NCBI RefSeq assembly: GCF_002156705.1
Contig: NZ_CP019893.1
Location: 3,658,001 to 3,722,000 of the forward strand
Reading direction: 5' to 3'
From: Natrarchaeobaculum aegyptiacum
Lineage (GTDB): Archaea; Halobacteriota; Halobacteria; Halobacteriales; Natrialbaceae
DNA length: 64,000 nt
Of the stretch, positions 1 to 8,403 are shown piece by piece (positions within the stretch are counted from its first letter, which is position 1; the number at the start of each line of letters is the position of its first letter). The translations under genes and the position numbers were made by a program. The notes below the pieces were generated by a model, which saw only the letters and a list, made by a program, of their open reading frames with translations, did not search any database and was not told the DNA's origin.

Positions 1-25
1 CCTCGAGCTCGTCGTCGTCGAACAT
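1..25 (-). CDS. possible start of a gene leaving the left edge
   Basis: Reading leftward, an ATG at 25-23 opens a frame MFDDDELE that runs off the window. The acidic start is typical of haloarchaeal proteins and a weak AT-rich patch (AAATATT) lies upstream at about 36-42. Only eight codons are visible, so this may be chance; no function can be proposed. Confidence 0.25.
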
Positions 26-92
26 GGACGCAATATTTGCCAGCCACGGTGGTAAGGATTCCGGCGAACGGTAGCACGTTTCACGACGGTCG

Positions 93-644
93 TTACCAGG
101 GAATCGCACCGGCGACGTCGACCAGTCCCTTCGCGATAGCCGTCAGCACGAGGAGATAACAGGCGTTGCCGACGCTCGAGAACAGGAGAAATCGGCGACG
201 TGGATAGTTACTCAATCCGGCAGGGATGCTCATCAGCGACCGAATGCCGGGGATGGCGTTGGTGATGCCGAGGGCCCAGCCGCCGAACCGATCGAACAGC
301 CGGCTGACCAGCCGCATTCGTCGTTCGCCGACGCGGGCGCGGACGATCAGCGGGAGGCGGTCGACGTACGGGAGTGTCCGCCTGAGTCCGAAGACGTCCG
401 GGCTCTCCTCGTTGAACCCACGGTAGAGGGCGTACTGTCCGAGTGTCCCGGCGATCGTCGAGAGTGCAGCGAGCGAGACCAGCATCGCAGCCGACGGACT
501 CGCGAGTGCGACGTAGGCGACGTAGAGGGCAGCAGGCGGCGTGAGTTTCCCGAGGACCATCCCGTCGAGGAAAAACAGCAGGACGATCAGGGGAATCGCG
601 AGCGCCTGCAAGAAGAGCACGACCGCTTCGGCGCTTGGGATCAC
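93..644 (-). CDS. DedA/SNARE-associated-like membrane protein
   Basis: An integral membrane protein of about 183 residues with four to five hydrophobic segments. The segment with RLFDRFGGWALGITNAIPGI followed by RSLMSIPAGLSNYPRRRFL resembles the conserved DedA/VTT core, which has a re-entrant loop with Gly/Pro and Arg. DedA proteins are lipid scramblase or transporter-like inner-membrane proteins; the substrate cannot be read here. The open frame extends upstream to 836, but that part is Arg/Ser-rich and overlaps the CBS-ParB gene, so I chose the GTG at 644. An internal ATG near 560 is an alternative. It follows the CBS-ParB gene after 64 bp on the same strand. Confidence 0.72.
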   Translation of the reverse strand: MIPSAEAVVLFLQALAIPLIVLLFFLDGMVLGKLTPPAALYVAYVALASPSAAMLVSLAALSTIAGTLGQYALYRGFNEESPDVFGLRRTLPYVDRLPLIVRARVGERRMRLVSRLFDRFGGWALGITNAIPGIRSLMSIPAGLSNYPRRRFLLFSSVGNACYLLVLTAIAKGLVDVAGAIPW

Positions 645-708
645 AGCGAACGATCGGCTGCCCGATGGATAATTCCATCGGCCGGTCGGCGAAACCGACT
701 CATCGAGG

Positions 709-1512
709 TCACTCCGACTGCAGTCGCTTCGTCGTCTGGACCAGCGGATGGCGCGCGTAGTCGACGACCTCGATATCCTCGATTCCCTCGAGGCCCTCAT
801 CGGCGGCGGTCTTGGCCATCCCGAGGTCGATTTCACGCTCGACGACGATCACGTAGGCGTCCATGTCGTCGACGCCCATCCGGTCGGCAGCGAGCACGCG
901 ATGATGGCCGTCGGCCAGCAGCGTCGTTCCGTCGTTGTCGATGACGACGAGCGGTTCAGCCAGTCCACGCTCGAGTTCGTAGCGCCGCCCCTCGAGTTCG
1001 TCGGCGTACACCCGCCCTTGGGTCGGGATCAGGTCCCCGATCGGAACCGTCCGGCGTTCTTGCTCGAGTTCGACGTCGTGGATCTGCTCGAGCGTTCGCA
1101 TCAGTTTACCCACTTTTTCGGGCGTGGCCCGTTCGATCTGGCTGCGGATGACGTCCGAGTTCGAGATGATGCCGACGAGGTTGCCGGCGTCGTCGACGAC
1201 GGGGAGTTTCTTGTTCCCCGACCGGAGGATCACGCGTGCGGCGTCGGTGACTTTCATCTCCGGGTGAGCGACGAGGATGTCGGTGGTCATCACCTTGAAG
1301 ATGGGTTCGTCCTCGTCGGCGAGCAGGAGGTCCCGCGCGCCGACGAAACCCTCGACGCGGCGACGTTCACAGACCGGATAGCCGCTGTGGTCGTTGCTCT
1401 CGGCGATGCGTTTCGCGACCGCGCCGACGGTGGCGTCGGGCGAAACCGTGGCCACGTCGCGCGTCATGTAATCTGCTACCTGTGGTTTTCGTCCGTCCGA
1501 CGTGACCGCCAT
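709..1512 (-). CDS. CBS-domain pair fused to ParB-like nuclease domain
   Basis: A cytosolic 267-residue protein. Residues 1-130 hold two CBS motifs (YMTRDVATVSPDATVGAVAK; KVMTTDILVAHPEMKVTDAA, then GIISNSDVIRSQIER), the usual adenosine-nucleotide sensing pair. Residues about 150-260 form a ParB/sulfiredoxin-like domain with IPIGDLIPTQ-type entry and the DGHHRVLAA motif that corresponds to the ParB phosphate-binding box. This fusion recurs in haloarchaea; the target is unknown to me, so the role (nucleotide-gated DNA or nucleotide binding) is inferred. The start is the first ATG and fits the CBS boundary. The divergent DHH gene end lies 54 bp away on the same strand. Confidence 0.85.
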   Translation of the reverse strand: MAVTSDGRKPQVADYMTRDVATVSPDATVGAVAKRIAESNDHSGYPVCERRRVEGFVGARDLLLADEDEPIFKVMTTDILVAHPEMKVTDAARVILRSGNKKLPVVDDAGNLVGIISNSDVIRSQIERATPEKVGKLMRTLEQIHDVELEQERRTVPIGDLIPTQGRVYADELEGRRYELERGLAEPLVVIDNDGTTLLADGHHRVLAADRMGVDDMDAYVIVVEREIDLGMAKTAADEGLEGIEDIEVVDYARHPLVQTTKRLQSE

Positions 1513-1566
1513 GCTCGAGCGTACGCGGTCGCGGGGAAAAAAGGGCTCGGACCGGGCGTCCCGGGG

Positions 1567-3045
1567 TCAGTCGTCGCCGTCGGTGAACAGCCGCTGACTC
1601 GTCCCGCTGTAGGCCCCGACCGACGCCCCGGGACGTGAGCGGATCGCCTCGAAGAAGCGATTCGTGATCACCTCCTCGACGACGCTCAGGATCGAGTCGA
1701 CCTCCTCGTCGTCGTCGACCTCACCGAGGATCCCCACCTCGAGTTGCGCGCCGGCCATGTCGGCGTGGCCGCCTGCGCTACCGATTCGATCGAACGCGTC
1801 ACGGAGCGTCTCCCCGAGGTCGACGTCGTCGGCCCGCGACCGCGCCGAGAGGTAGGCCATCTCGTCACGAAACCCGAAGACGAGCGTCGTGTCGACGCCC
1901 TCCATCGCGAGCAACTGGTCTGCAGCCTGCGGGAGGGCGTCTCGGCTCCCGATACGGCCGACGCTCACAGCGGCGACCGATCCGCGCTGCTCGCGGTTCT
2001 TGATCGCCCGCGCAATGGTCTCGAGCGTGTCGCCGTCGATCGTCGGCTGCTCGATTCGCTCGAGGACGTCGACGTCGGCGTGCTCGAGCAGGATCGAAGC
2101 GGCCTGAAAGTCCTCACGGGAAACCTCGCGGGTGAAGTCGTCGGTGTCGATCCGGATGCCGTAGAGCAGTGCGGTCGCGGTGGCGACGTCGAACTCGACG
2201 TCGAGTCGGTGAACGTACTCTGTGAGAATCGTACTCGTCGCTCCGACGTGATCGCGCAGTTCGACGAAGGTCCCGGGAACCGGCCCGCGCGGCGGGTGGT
2301 GGTCGATCACGACGTCGACCTGGAGTTCTTCGGGGAGGCCATCGTTGACGCCCGGTCGCGAGTGATCGACCAGCGCAAACGACGAGAATTCGGTGAGCGA
2401 GTCCTCGGGACCGAGATTCCGGAGGTCGAGGTCGAGCAGGTTGACCATCGCCCGGTTCTCCTGATGGGAGATCTCACCGGAGTAACAGGCCTCGGCTTCG
2501 AGCCCGACCGACTCGGCCAGGTCGACGAGCGCGACGGCGCTCGCGATCGCATCGGGGTCCGGGTTGTCGTGCATGACGACAGCCAGTGGCCCCTCGAGTG
2601 ACCGCAGGTGTGCTCTGAGCGCGAGCGCCGAATCGGTCGAGCGGCCGAGAGTCTCCTCGAGGACGGCGTCGGTGATCGCTCGATCGTCGACCACGTGATC
2701 GGCCAGCTCCGCGAATCGCTCGCGATCGGCAGGCGTCGGATTCCCGCCGAGCGTGGTGACGATCGACGCACGCGGGAACTGCCGCCGGGCGTTCTCCAGC
2801 GCGGTGCGGGTGACGTCGGTCCGGTCGCTCCCGACGAAGACCATCGCCGGGTCGTCGACGGTCTCGAGCGTGGCGGGATCAGCCGGATCGGCCGCTCGAG
2901 CCGGCACACTCTCGTCGCGAAGCGTCTTCACGGCGCTCTCGTCGTCGGTGACGACCAGCAACCGCTCGGCTAGCCCCCGGTCGGCGAGTCCGTCGACGAC
3001 TCGCCGACTCACGCTCCCCCACCCGAGTACGAGCCGTCGGCGCAT
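1567..3045 (-). CDS. RCK-N / DHH-DHHA1 family phosphoesterase
   Basis: A 492-residue cytosolic protein. Residues 1-110 are a Rossmann (TrkA-N/RCK-like) domain starting LVLGWGSVSRRVVDGL. Residues about 140-340 are a DHH phosphoesterase with the metal-binding motifs HDNPDPDAIASA, VDHSRP and VIDHHPP. A DHHA1-like C-terminal part has GSAGGHADMAGAQ, which binds substrate in NrnA-type enzymes. The family cleaves nanoRNA or cyclic dinucleotides; the exact substrate is not visible. The open frame extends to 3405, but that extension overlaps the neighbouring CinA-type gene, so I chose ATG 3045 directly before the Rossmann strand. The fused RCK domain suggests ligand control. Confidence 0.88.
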   Translation of the reverse strand: MRRRLVLGWGSVSRRVVDGLADRGLAERLLVVTDDESAVKTLRDESVPARAADPADPATLETVDDPAMVFVGSDRTDVTRTALENARRQFPRASIVTTLGGNPTPADRERFAELADHVVDDRAITDAVLEETLGRSTDSALALRAHLRSLEGPLAVVMHDNPDPDAIASAVALVDLAESVGLEAEACYSGEISHQENRAMVNLLDLDLRNLGPEDSLTEFSSFALVDHSRPGVNDGLPEELQVDVVIDHHPPRGPVPGTFVELRDHVGATSTILTEYVHRLDVEFDVATATALLYGIRIDTDDFTREVSREDFQAASILLEHADVDVLERIEQPTIDGDTLETIARAIKNREQRGSVAAVSVGRIGSRDALPQAADQLLAMEGVDTTLVFGFRDEMAYLSARSRADDVDLGETLRDAFDRIGSAGGHADMAGAQLEVGILGEVDDDEEVDSILSVVEEVITNRFFEAIRSRPGASVGAYSGTSQRLFTDGDD

Positions 3046-3163
3046 CTGTCCGCGCTTGCAACTGGGAGAGGTAAAAGCTACCGGGTATCCCGAACGAACT
3101 TGCGAACGCAAGGTCAGGTACCGAACTGTAGGCTTATCCCCGCAGAGCCCGTTCGACCCGTCG

Positions 3164-3898
3164 ATGGAGGTTGCGATCTGTACCGTCGGCGACGAGGTGC
3201 TCGCGGGGGACACGACGAACACCAACGCGGCGTGGCTCGCCGCCGAGATTACCGACCGCGGCTCGAGCGTCGTCCGCATCCTGACGATTCCCGACGACCG
3301 CGAACTGATCACCGAGACGGTCATCCAGTGGGCGACCGCCTTCGACGCGGTGATCGTCACGGGTGGACTCGGGGGGACCCACGACGACGTCACGGCCGAC
3401 GCCATCGCCGACGCGTTCGACCAGCCACTGGTCGTCGACGACGCGGTCCGCGAGGACGTCGTCGAAACCGTCGCCGACTACCGGGGGCTCGACCCCGAGC
3501 GAATCGACGACGACGATCTGGACCTCTCGGTCGAGTCGTGGGCCGCCGTACCCGCGAGCAGTCGACCGCTGTTGAATCCCGAGGGGCTGTGTCCGGGCTT
3601 CGTCCTCGAGAACGTCTACGCCTTCCCGGGCGTGCCGGACGAGGTGAGAGCGCTGTTCGACCGCGTCGCAGACGAGTTCGGCGGGGAGACGGTCTCGCAG
3701 ACGTTCTACACGCCGCTTCCCGAAGCGGCGATGGTCGACGCGCTCGAGGACGCCAGAGAACGGTTCGACGTCACGATCGGTAGCTACCCGGACACCAGAG
3801 CACACAACCGCGTGAAGGTCTCTGGAACCGATTCCGAGGCCGTCGCGTCGGCAGCCAACTGGCTCGAGGGAGAACTCGAGACCGTCGACCCCGACTGA
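3164..3898 (+). CDS. molybdopterin-binding (CinA N-terminal/MoCF) family protein
   Basis: A 244-residue protein matching the MoCF-biosynthesis fold: CTVGDEVLAGDTTNTNAAWL at the N-terminus, VTGGLGGTHDDVT (the GGxGxTxDD pyrophosphate/pterin site) and a PGVPDEVRALF segment. In archaea these stand-alone proteins are related to CinA/MoaB; some act on NMN or nucleotide sugars, so a role in molybdenum cofactor metabolism is only suggested. MobB lies 0.8 kb downstream, which supports the link. The true start is ATG 3164, because the longer frame overlaps the divergent DHH gene. 118 bp separate the two divergent starts. Confidence 0.85.
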   Translation: MEVAICTVGDEVLAGDTTNTNAAWLAAEITDRGSSVVRILTIPDDRELITETVIQWATAFDAVIVTGGLGGTHDDVTADAIADAFDQPLVVDDAVREDVVETVADYRGLDPERIDDDDLDLSVESWAAVPASSRPLLNPEGLCPGFVLENVYAFPGVPDEVRALFDRVADEFGGETVSQTFYTPLPEAAMVDALEDARERFDVTIGSYPDTRAHNRVKVSGTDSEAVASAANWLEGELETVDPD

Positions 3899-3991
3899 TC
3901 GGCCGAGCGGACCGAAATGGCTGATTAGCCGGAGCCCCAGCGCGCGATTGAACCGCCGGGTTACAAGGCGAGTGCCGTCGTGGGCAGAGCT

Positions 3992-4657
3992 ATGGCAATC
4001 GACTACGACGACCTCACCTTCGAGCGACTCGGCCACGCGAGCATCCGCATCGAGACCGGCGACGGCACCGTCGTCTACGTCGATCCGTGGAACGACGTTC
4101 TCGACGGCCAGCCGGGCGACGGCGACGTCGTCTTCGTCACCCACGACGACTTCGACCACTACGATCCCGGGGCCATCGAGGCCGTCGCCGGCGACGACGC
4201 GACCGTCGCCGTCTTCGAGGCCGTCGACACGACCGATCTCGAGCGCGACGTCGTTTCCCTCCCCCACGAGGGCGAGACGACCGTCGCGGGCATCGACGTC
4301 GAGACGATGCCGGCGTACAACGACCCCGACGGTGACCACGTCGACGAGGACGGCTCACCGTTCCACGCCGAAGGTGAGGTGATCGGTCTCGTCCTCGAGA
4401 TCGACGGCTCGTCCGTCTTCTTCCCCTCGGACACCGACTTTCTCCCCCATCACGAGTCGGTCTCCGCGGACGTGTTCGTCCCGCCGATCGGCGGCCACTT
4501 CACGATGGATCGCCACGAGGCCGCCGACTTCGCTCGCGCCGTCGATCCCGACCTCGTCCTGCCCGAACACTACGATACCTTCGAGCCGATCGAGACCGAC
4601 GCCGAGGCGTTCGTCGACGACCTCGAGGCCGACGACATCCGGGTCGAACTCTTCTGA
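3992..4657 (+). CDS. metallo-beta-lactamase-fold hydrolase (UlaG-like)
   Basis: 221 residues. The motif THDDFDHYDP is the HxxxDH metal site, preceded by GHASIRIE and VDPWND, the order seen in UlaG/L-ascorbate-6-phosphate lactonase-like zinc hydrolases. Further metal ligands are likely in PSDTDF, PIGGHFTMD and PEHYDT. The protein is soluble and cytosolic; the substrate is unknown. ATG 3992 is preferred to GTG 3980 because the domain begins at once after it. Weak operon context: CinA-type gene 93 bp upstream, MobB 62 bp downstream on the same strand. Confidence 0.88.
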   Translation: MAIDYDDLTFERLGHASIRIETGDGTVVYVDPWNDVLDGQPGDGDVVFVTHDDFDHYDPGAIEAVAGDDATVAVFEAVDTTDLERDVVSLPHEGETTVAGIDVETMPAYNDPDGDHVDEDGSPFHAEGEVIGLVLEIDGSSVFFPSDTDFLPHHESVSADVFVPPIGGHFTMDRHEAADFARAVDPDLVLPEHYDTFEPIETDAEAFVDDLEADDIRVELF

Positions 4658-4719
4658 TTCCCAATGGGTCTCGGAGACGAGTCGAGGGTTTCGGCGAACG
4701 AGCGGCGGTGTGCAGGACG

Positions 4720-5301
4720 ATGAAGGTGGTCTGTCTGGCCGGCCCGAGCGATTCGGGAAAGACCACGCTCGTCGAGCGACTGGTCCCACTCCTGCAGGAG
4801 GCTGGCGACCGGGTGGCGTCCGTCAAGTCGATCCATCACGACATCGAGATCGACACGCCGGGTGCGGACACCCATCGCCACCGGACAGCGGGCGCGGAGA
4901 CTGTCGTCGGGATTACACCAGCGCTGACCTTCGACATCAGCACGCGGGGAAAACGGAATCCGCCCGAGGTGTCCGACGATGCGGCCGATTCGGGCCCGTT
5001 CGCAAACGCCGGGGATGGTTGCGAAGAGCTGGACGACACCGAGCGGACGGAATTGCAGGCCCTCGAACACACCCTCACTCGCCTCGAGCGTCGGGGCTAC
5101 GACGTCGTCCTCGTCGAGGGGTTCTCGGCGGCACCACTGCCGACGATCGTCGTCGGCGAGCCCGGGTCGGCGTCGATCGGTGGGGACGTCGTCGGGACCG
5201 GCGACGAGGATCTCGACTCACTCTGTGAGACGATCAGGGGACTCGAGGAGGAATCGTTCCTCGACGATGGGTCCCGACCGAACTCGTCGTCGAAGGGGTG
5301 A
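4720..5301 (+). CDS. mobB: molybdopterin-guanine dinucleotide biosynthesis adaptor MobB
   Basis: 193 residues starting MKVVCLAGPSDSGKTTLVER, a Walker A P-loop (GPSDSGKTT). Conserved MobB parts follow: SVKSIHHDIEIDTPGADTHR and, later, VLVEGFSAAPLPTIVV (Walker B-like). MobB binds GTP and helps MobA attach GMP to molybdopterin. The family is usually 160-200 residues, so this looks complete. ATG 4720 lies directly before the beta-strand; an upstream in-frame start at 4708 adds only four residues. A CinA-type pterin-binding protein nearby fits cofactor metabolism. Confidence 0.9.
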   Translation: MKVVCLAGPSDSGKTTLVERLVPLLQEAGDRVASVKSIHHDIEIDTPGADTHRHRTAGAETVVGITPALTFDISTRGKRNPPEVSDDAADSGPFANAGDGCEELDDTERTELQALEHTLTRLERRGYDVVLVEGFSAAPLPTIVVGEPGSASIGGDVVGTGDEDLDSLCETIRGLEEESFLDDGSRPNSSSKG

Positions 5302-5337
5302 CCCCGGACTTCGGAAGCGGTCCGACGGCCGAAGCCG

Positions 5338-5604
5338 CTAGTCGTCCAGGTCGGAGTCAGTTCCCGGTTCCGACCCTGTTTGTCGCGATTCAGACGGGAA
5401 CCGGGCCACCGACTCGAGCACCGCACCCGGCGCGGGACAGCCACAGGGGCTGGCGACGTGCTCGAGCGGGCCGCTCGACGTCACCGCCTCGATCGGGGTG
5501 CCACAGCGGGGACACGGCGTGACGCCGGGGCCGTACTCTGGCAGTTCGAACGGGTCGTCGGCCCAGAAGCAACCCCTTCTGGTCTCGGGGGCGTCGTCGC
5601 TCAT
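5338..5604 (-). CDS. small zinc-ribbon protein
   Basis: 88 residues containing CPRCGTP and a second Cys pair in SPCGCPAPG, so a likely zinc ribbon with C-x2-C plus C-x-C ligands. N-terminus MSDDAPETRRGCFWADDPF is polar and the C-terminus acidic. I recognise no function; such short metal-binding proteins are frequent in haloarchaea. ATG 5604 was chosen over ATG 5613 because the second start is followed by the acidic leader. It converges with mobB, 36 bp apart. Confidence 0.6.
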   Translation of the reverse strand: MSDDAPETRRGCFWADDPFELPEYGPGVTPCPRCGTPIEAVTSSGPLEHVASPCGCPAPGAVLESVARFPSESRQTGSEPGTDSDLDD

Positions 5605-5721
5605 CGGCCACACCTTCGGCGTTCGGCAGGTGGACGGGGCGCTCGCGTGGCTGTCGTGGTAGTCGATGGTCGATACGCTGGTCGTGCGAGACGTTTATAT
5701 CTCGCGGGAAGGAACTGGAAC

Positions 5722-5871
5722 ATGGCTTGCATAGCTGCTCGTTATGGAAGCCAGGCCTCGGGTGCTCCACCACCCGGGACGTTTCACCGCACGCCCCCGC
5801 GTCTCACTGGAGGTGGCTTCCACTTCACTCGTTCTACCCTGATAGAGTTGAATGTATTGAACAATTGCTAA
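5722..5871 (+). CDS. possible 49-residue leaderless ORF
   Basis: ATG 5722 lies about 25 nt downstream of the TATA-like TTTATAT at 5694-5700, the spacing of haloarchaeal leaderless genes. The product (MACIAARYGSQASG...) has no recognisable motif and its codon use is not strongly haloarchaeal. It may equally mark the transcription start of a longer leader for the kinase gene. Confidence 0.2.
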   Translation: MACIAARYGSQASGAPPPGTFHRTPPRLTGGGFHFTRSTLIELNVLNNC

Positions 5872-5925
5872 TGGAAACGAGAACGCACACTCAGCGAAAC
5901 CAGCTTTGACGTTCGGCGATGGCCC

Positions 5926-6162
5926 GTGACTATCGGGCGTCTCGAGATGAGCGACGGCACGCCTGAAGTCGCCCGCGAGCACGGTGTGGCCGTCCTCGAA
6001 CAGCCCGGAACCGGCATCGCACCATCGAAGATGGGAGTCCGTGCTCGGTGGGCAACGGGTTCGTCGATCCTCGGGAACGCAGCCGAAGGCGTGGACATCT
6101 CGATCGAGGTCTGTGACCGCGGGCCAGAGTCCCACAACACTTTTCTCGAGTACGTTCCCTGA
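5926..6162 (+). CDS. possible short hypothetical protein upstream of kinase
   Basis: A GTG-started frame of 78 residues with host-like GC-rich third positions (VAREHGVAVLEQPGTGIAPS and so on), ending 7 bp before the kinase start. No domain is recognised. It could be a real small gene co-transcribed with the kinase or the tail of a decayed gene. Confidence 0.3.
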   Translation: MTIGRLEMSDGTPEVAREHGVAVLEQPGTGIAPSKMGVRARWATGSSILGNAAEGVDISIEVCDRGPESHNTFLEYVP

Positions 6163-6169
6163 GTGAGTC

Positions 6170-8224
6170 GTGCCTGTTGCGTTCACGTCGCTGCACGCGG
6201 CGACACTGGTCTCTGTCGGGCTCTTGAACCTCGGGCTCGCCGTCCTGATTCTCAGGACGCGATCGGACCAGGACGTCCTGCCCCTCGGCGCATTCCTCAC
6301 CGGGATCTCGCTGTGGACGATCCCACAGGGATTCCTGCTCGTCGAAACCGACCCGTCCGTCGGACTCGCGCTGTCGGTCGTGATCAACTCCGGGGCCGTG
6401 ATCATGGCGACGGGACTTTTCCACTTCGCGCTCGCGTACACGGGCCGCACCGAGTGGCTCAGACCGGGTCGACTCGGCCTGATCTACCTCGGCACGTGTG
6501 CCTGGCTGCTCGTGATCTGGACCGACCCGATCCACAGCTGGATGCACCAGCCGATGGAGTACACGGAGGTGTTGCTTCCGGTCGTCGAGTACCAGAAGAC
6601 CGGCTACTGGCTCTACGTCTTCTGGAACTGGTCGCTCTCTGCCGGTGGGATCTTTCTGTTCTTCCTCGAGTACGTCGACGCCCGCGGCAGCGGCGTCTAC
6701 CACAGGCAGTCCCGTCTGGTCGTGCTTGCACCCCTGATCCCGGGCGCGGCGAACGTCCTCGCCTTCTTCGAGATGACCGCCGTTAACTACTCGGTCTGGG
6801 GATTCGGCGCGACGGGAGCCCTCATCGCTATCGCCCTCTACCGGTACCGCTGGCTCGAGCTCGTCCCGATCGCCCGCGACCGAGTTATCGACGAGATGCG
6901 CGATGGCTACCTCGTGATCGACGAGGGCCGGCGCGTCGTCGACTACAATGCTGCGGCCCGTTCGATCGTCGACCAAGACGTCGCCGTCGGAGACCCGATA
7001 CGGACCGTTCTCCCGGAGGCTGGGCCACTGCTCGACGGCAAGCGGACCGAACTGACGATCACCCGTGGCGCGACGGTCGTCGACGCGACCGTCTCGAGCG
7101 TCGGCGACGAGCGTGCCGAAGGTGCGGTGTTGATGCTCAGAGACGTCACCGAACAGCGCCGGGCCGAACGACGGTTTCAGGCGCTCATCGAGAACGTTAC
7201 CGACGTCGTCGTGGTGGTGACCGCCGACGGTGAGATTACCTACGCGAGTCCATCGGTCAGATCCGTCCTCGGCTATCGGCCCGCCGACGTCGTCGGGAAA
7301 TCTGTGTTCGAGTTCGTCCACGACGACGACCGCCAGCGTGCCATCGACGCCTTCGACGAACTGCGAACGGGCCCCGCCGAGGAGACGCGGTTCGAGTACC
7401 GTGGTCGACATCGCGATGGCTCCTGGGTTGGCCTCGAGGGCGGTTCAGTCGACCTGCTCGACAACGAGCTCGTCGACGGCGTCGTCATCAGTATCCGTGA
7501 CGTCACCGAGCGAAACGAACGCGAGCGCGAACTCGAGCGGACGAACCAGCGGTTAGACGAGTTCGTCGGCGTCATCAGCCACGACCTGCAGAACCCGCTC
7601 GGACTGGCGAAAAACTACACCAGACTGGCCAGCCAGTCCGGGAGTCCCGAGGACGTCAGGATGGTAGCGGACGTCCTCGATCGGATGGAACGAATGATCC
7701 AGCGATTCCTGACGATGGCCCGGGCGGGGACGACGATCACCGAAACCGAACCGGTCGAGTTCGCTACCGTGGCGAGAGACTCGTGGGATGCGACGGCGAC
7801 CGAAGGATCGACCCTCGAGTGTGAGCTACCGGCCGACTGGACGGTCGACGGTGACTACTACCGGTTGCGACACGTCTTCGAGAACCTCTTTCGCAACGCC
7901 ATCGTCCACAACGATCGACCCGTAACCGTGCGGGTCGGAGCGCTCGGTCTCGATGATAGCGCAGTCCAGTACCTGGACGAGTTCGCCGATGGAGGGGATC
8001 GGAAGGCGGCTGGAGACCCGGCTGGCGTCTTCGTCGAGGACGACGGCGCGGGGATTCCGGAGTCGATCCGCCCGTTCGTGTTCGAGCGGGGCCACACCAC
8101 GAGTGACGACGGGGCCGGATTCGGGCTCGCCATCGTTCGCGACGTCGTGGAAGCGCACGGGTGGCGCGTTACGGTCGAGGACGGACGCGACGGCGGTGCA
8201 CGGTTCGAAATCGTAACGACGTAA
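6170..8224 (+). CDS. membrane histidine kinase with 7TM sensor and two PAS domains
   Basis: 684 residues. Residues 1-220 form seven hydrophobic helices (histidine-kinase 7TM N-terminal region). Two PAS-like domains follow (about 240-335 and 345-450), the second with GEITYASPSVRSVLGYRPAD. The dimerisation helix carries the H-box VISHDLQNPLGLAKNY near residue 467. ATP-binding boxes are N (ENLFRNAIVHND), G1 (DDGAGIPESI) and G2 (DDGAGFGLAIV), all intact. It should autophosphorylate in response to an unknown membrane or redox/energy cue. The start is GTG 6170. Next genes are a receiver hybrid and an HxlR-HalX regulator, so a local signalling set is likely but unproven. Confidence 0.9.
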   Translation: MPVAFTSLHAATLVSVGLLNLGLAVLILRTRSDQDVLPLGAFLTGISLWTIPQGFLLVETDPSVGLALSVVINSGAVIMATGLFHFALAYTGRTEWLRPGRLGLIYLGTCAWLLVIWTDPIHSWMHQPMEYTEVLLPVVEYQKTGYWLYVFWNWSLSAGGIFLFFLEYVDARGSGVYHRQSRLVVLAPLIPGAANVLAFFEMTAVNYSVWGFGATGALIAIALYRYRWLELVPIARDRVIDEMRDGYLVIDEGRRVVDYNAAARSIVDQDVAVGDPIRTVLPEAGPLLDGKRTELTITRGATVVDATVSSVGDERAEGAVLMLRDVTEQRRAERRFQALIENVTDVVVVVTADGEITYASPSVRSVLGYRPADVVGKSVFEFVHDDDRQRAIDAFDELRTGPAEETRFEYRGRHRDGSWVGLEGGSVDLLDNELVDGVVISIRDVTERNERERELERTNQRLDEFVGVISHDLQNPLGLAKNYTRLASQSGSPEDVRMVADVLDRMERMIQRFLTMARAGTTITETEPVEFATVARDSWDATATEGSTLECELPADWTVDGDYYRLRHVFENLFRNAIVHNDRPVTVRVGALGLDDSAVQYLDEFADGGDRKAAGDPAGVFVEDDGAGIPESIRPFVFERGHTTSDDGAGFGLAIVRDVVEAHGWRVTVEDGRDGGARFEIVTT

Positions 8225-8403
8225 TCGACTGGGCTGTGGGCAGGATCGGTAACTGGACTGATTGGAGTGGTTTGCGGGCCAGCCTCGAGTCGGAAGACAG
8301 TCGTCGAAAGAGATAGGTCCCCCTCCCCCAAACTTCTGGGGGTGACTCCGGACAGTCGTAACGCGACGTCGTCGGATTGCCCGCAGTCGTCGCGGGTGAG
8401 AAG

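Larger units (their letters stand above)
5605..6169. other. 565-bp interval before histidine kinase, no firm gene
   Basis: A good TATA-like TTTATAT at 5694-5700 points rightward. The middle (5800-5910) is unusually AT-rich for the host. Two short rightward frames inside (5722-5871 and 5926-6162) are listed separately with low confidence. No tRNA, clear terminator or repeat is seen. Confidence 0.5.

Noticed and set aside
748-1638. Long rightward frame opposite the CBS-ParB gene
   Set aside because: Mirror of a well-supported gene; product is a patternless D/V/R-rich chain common as a shadow in high-GC haloarchaeal DNA.
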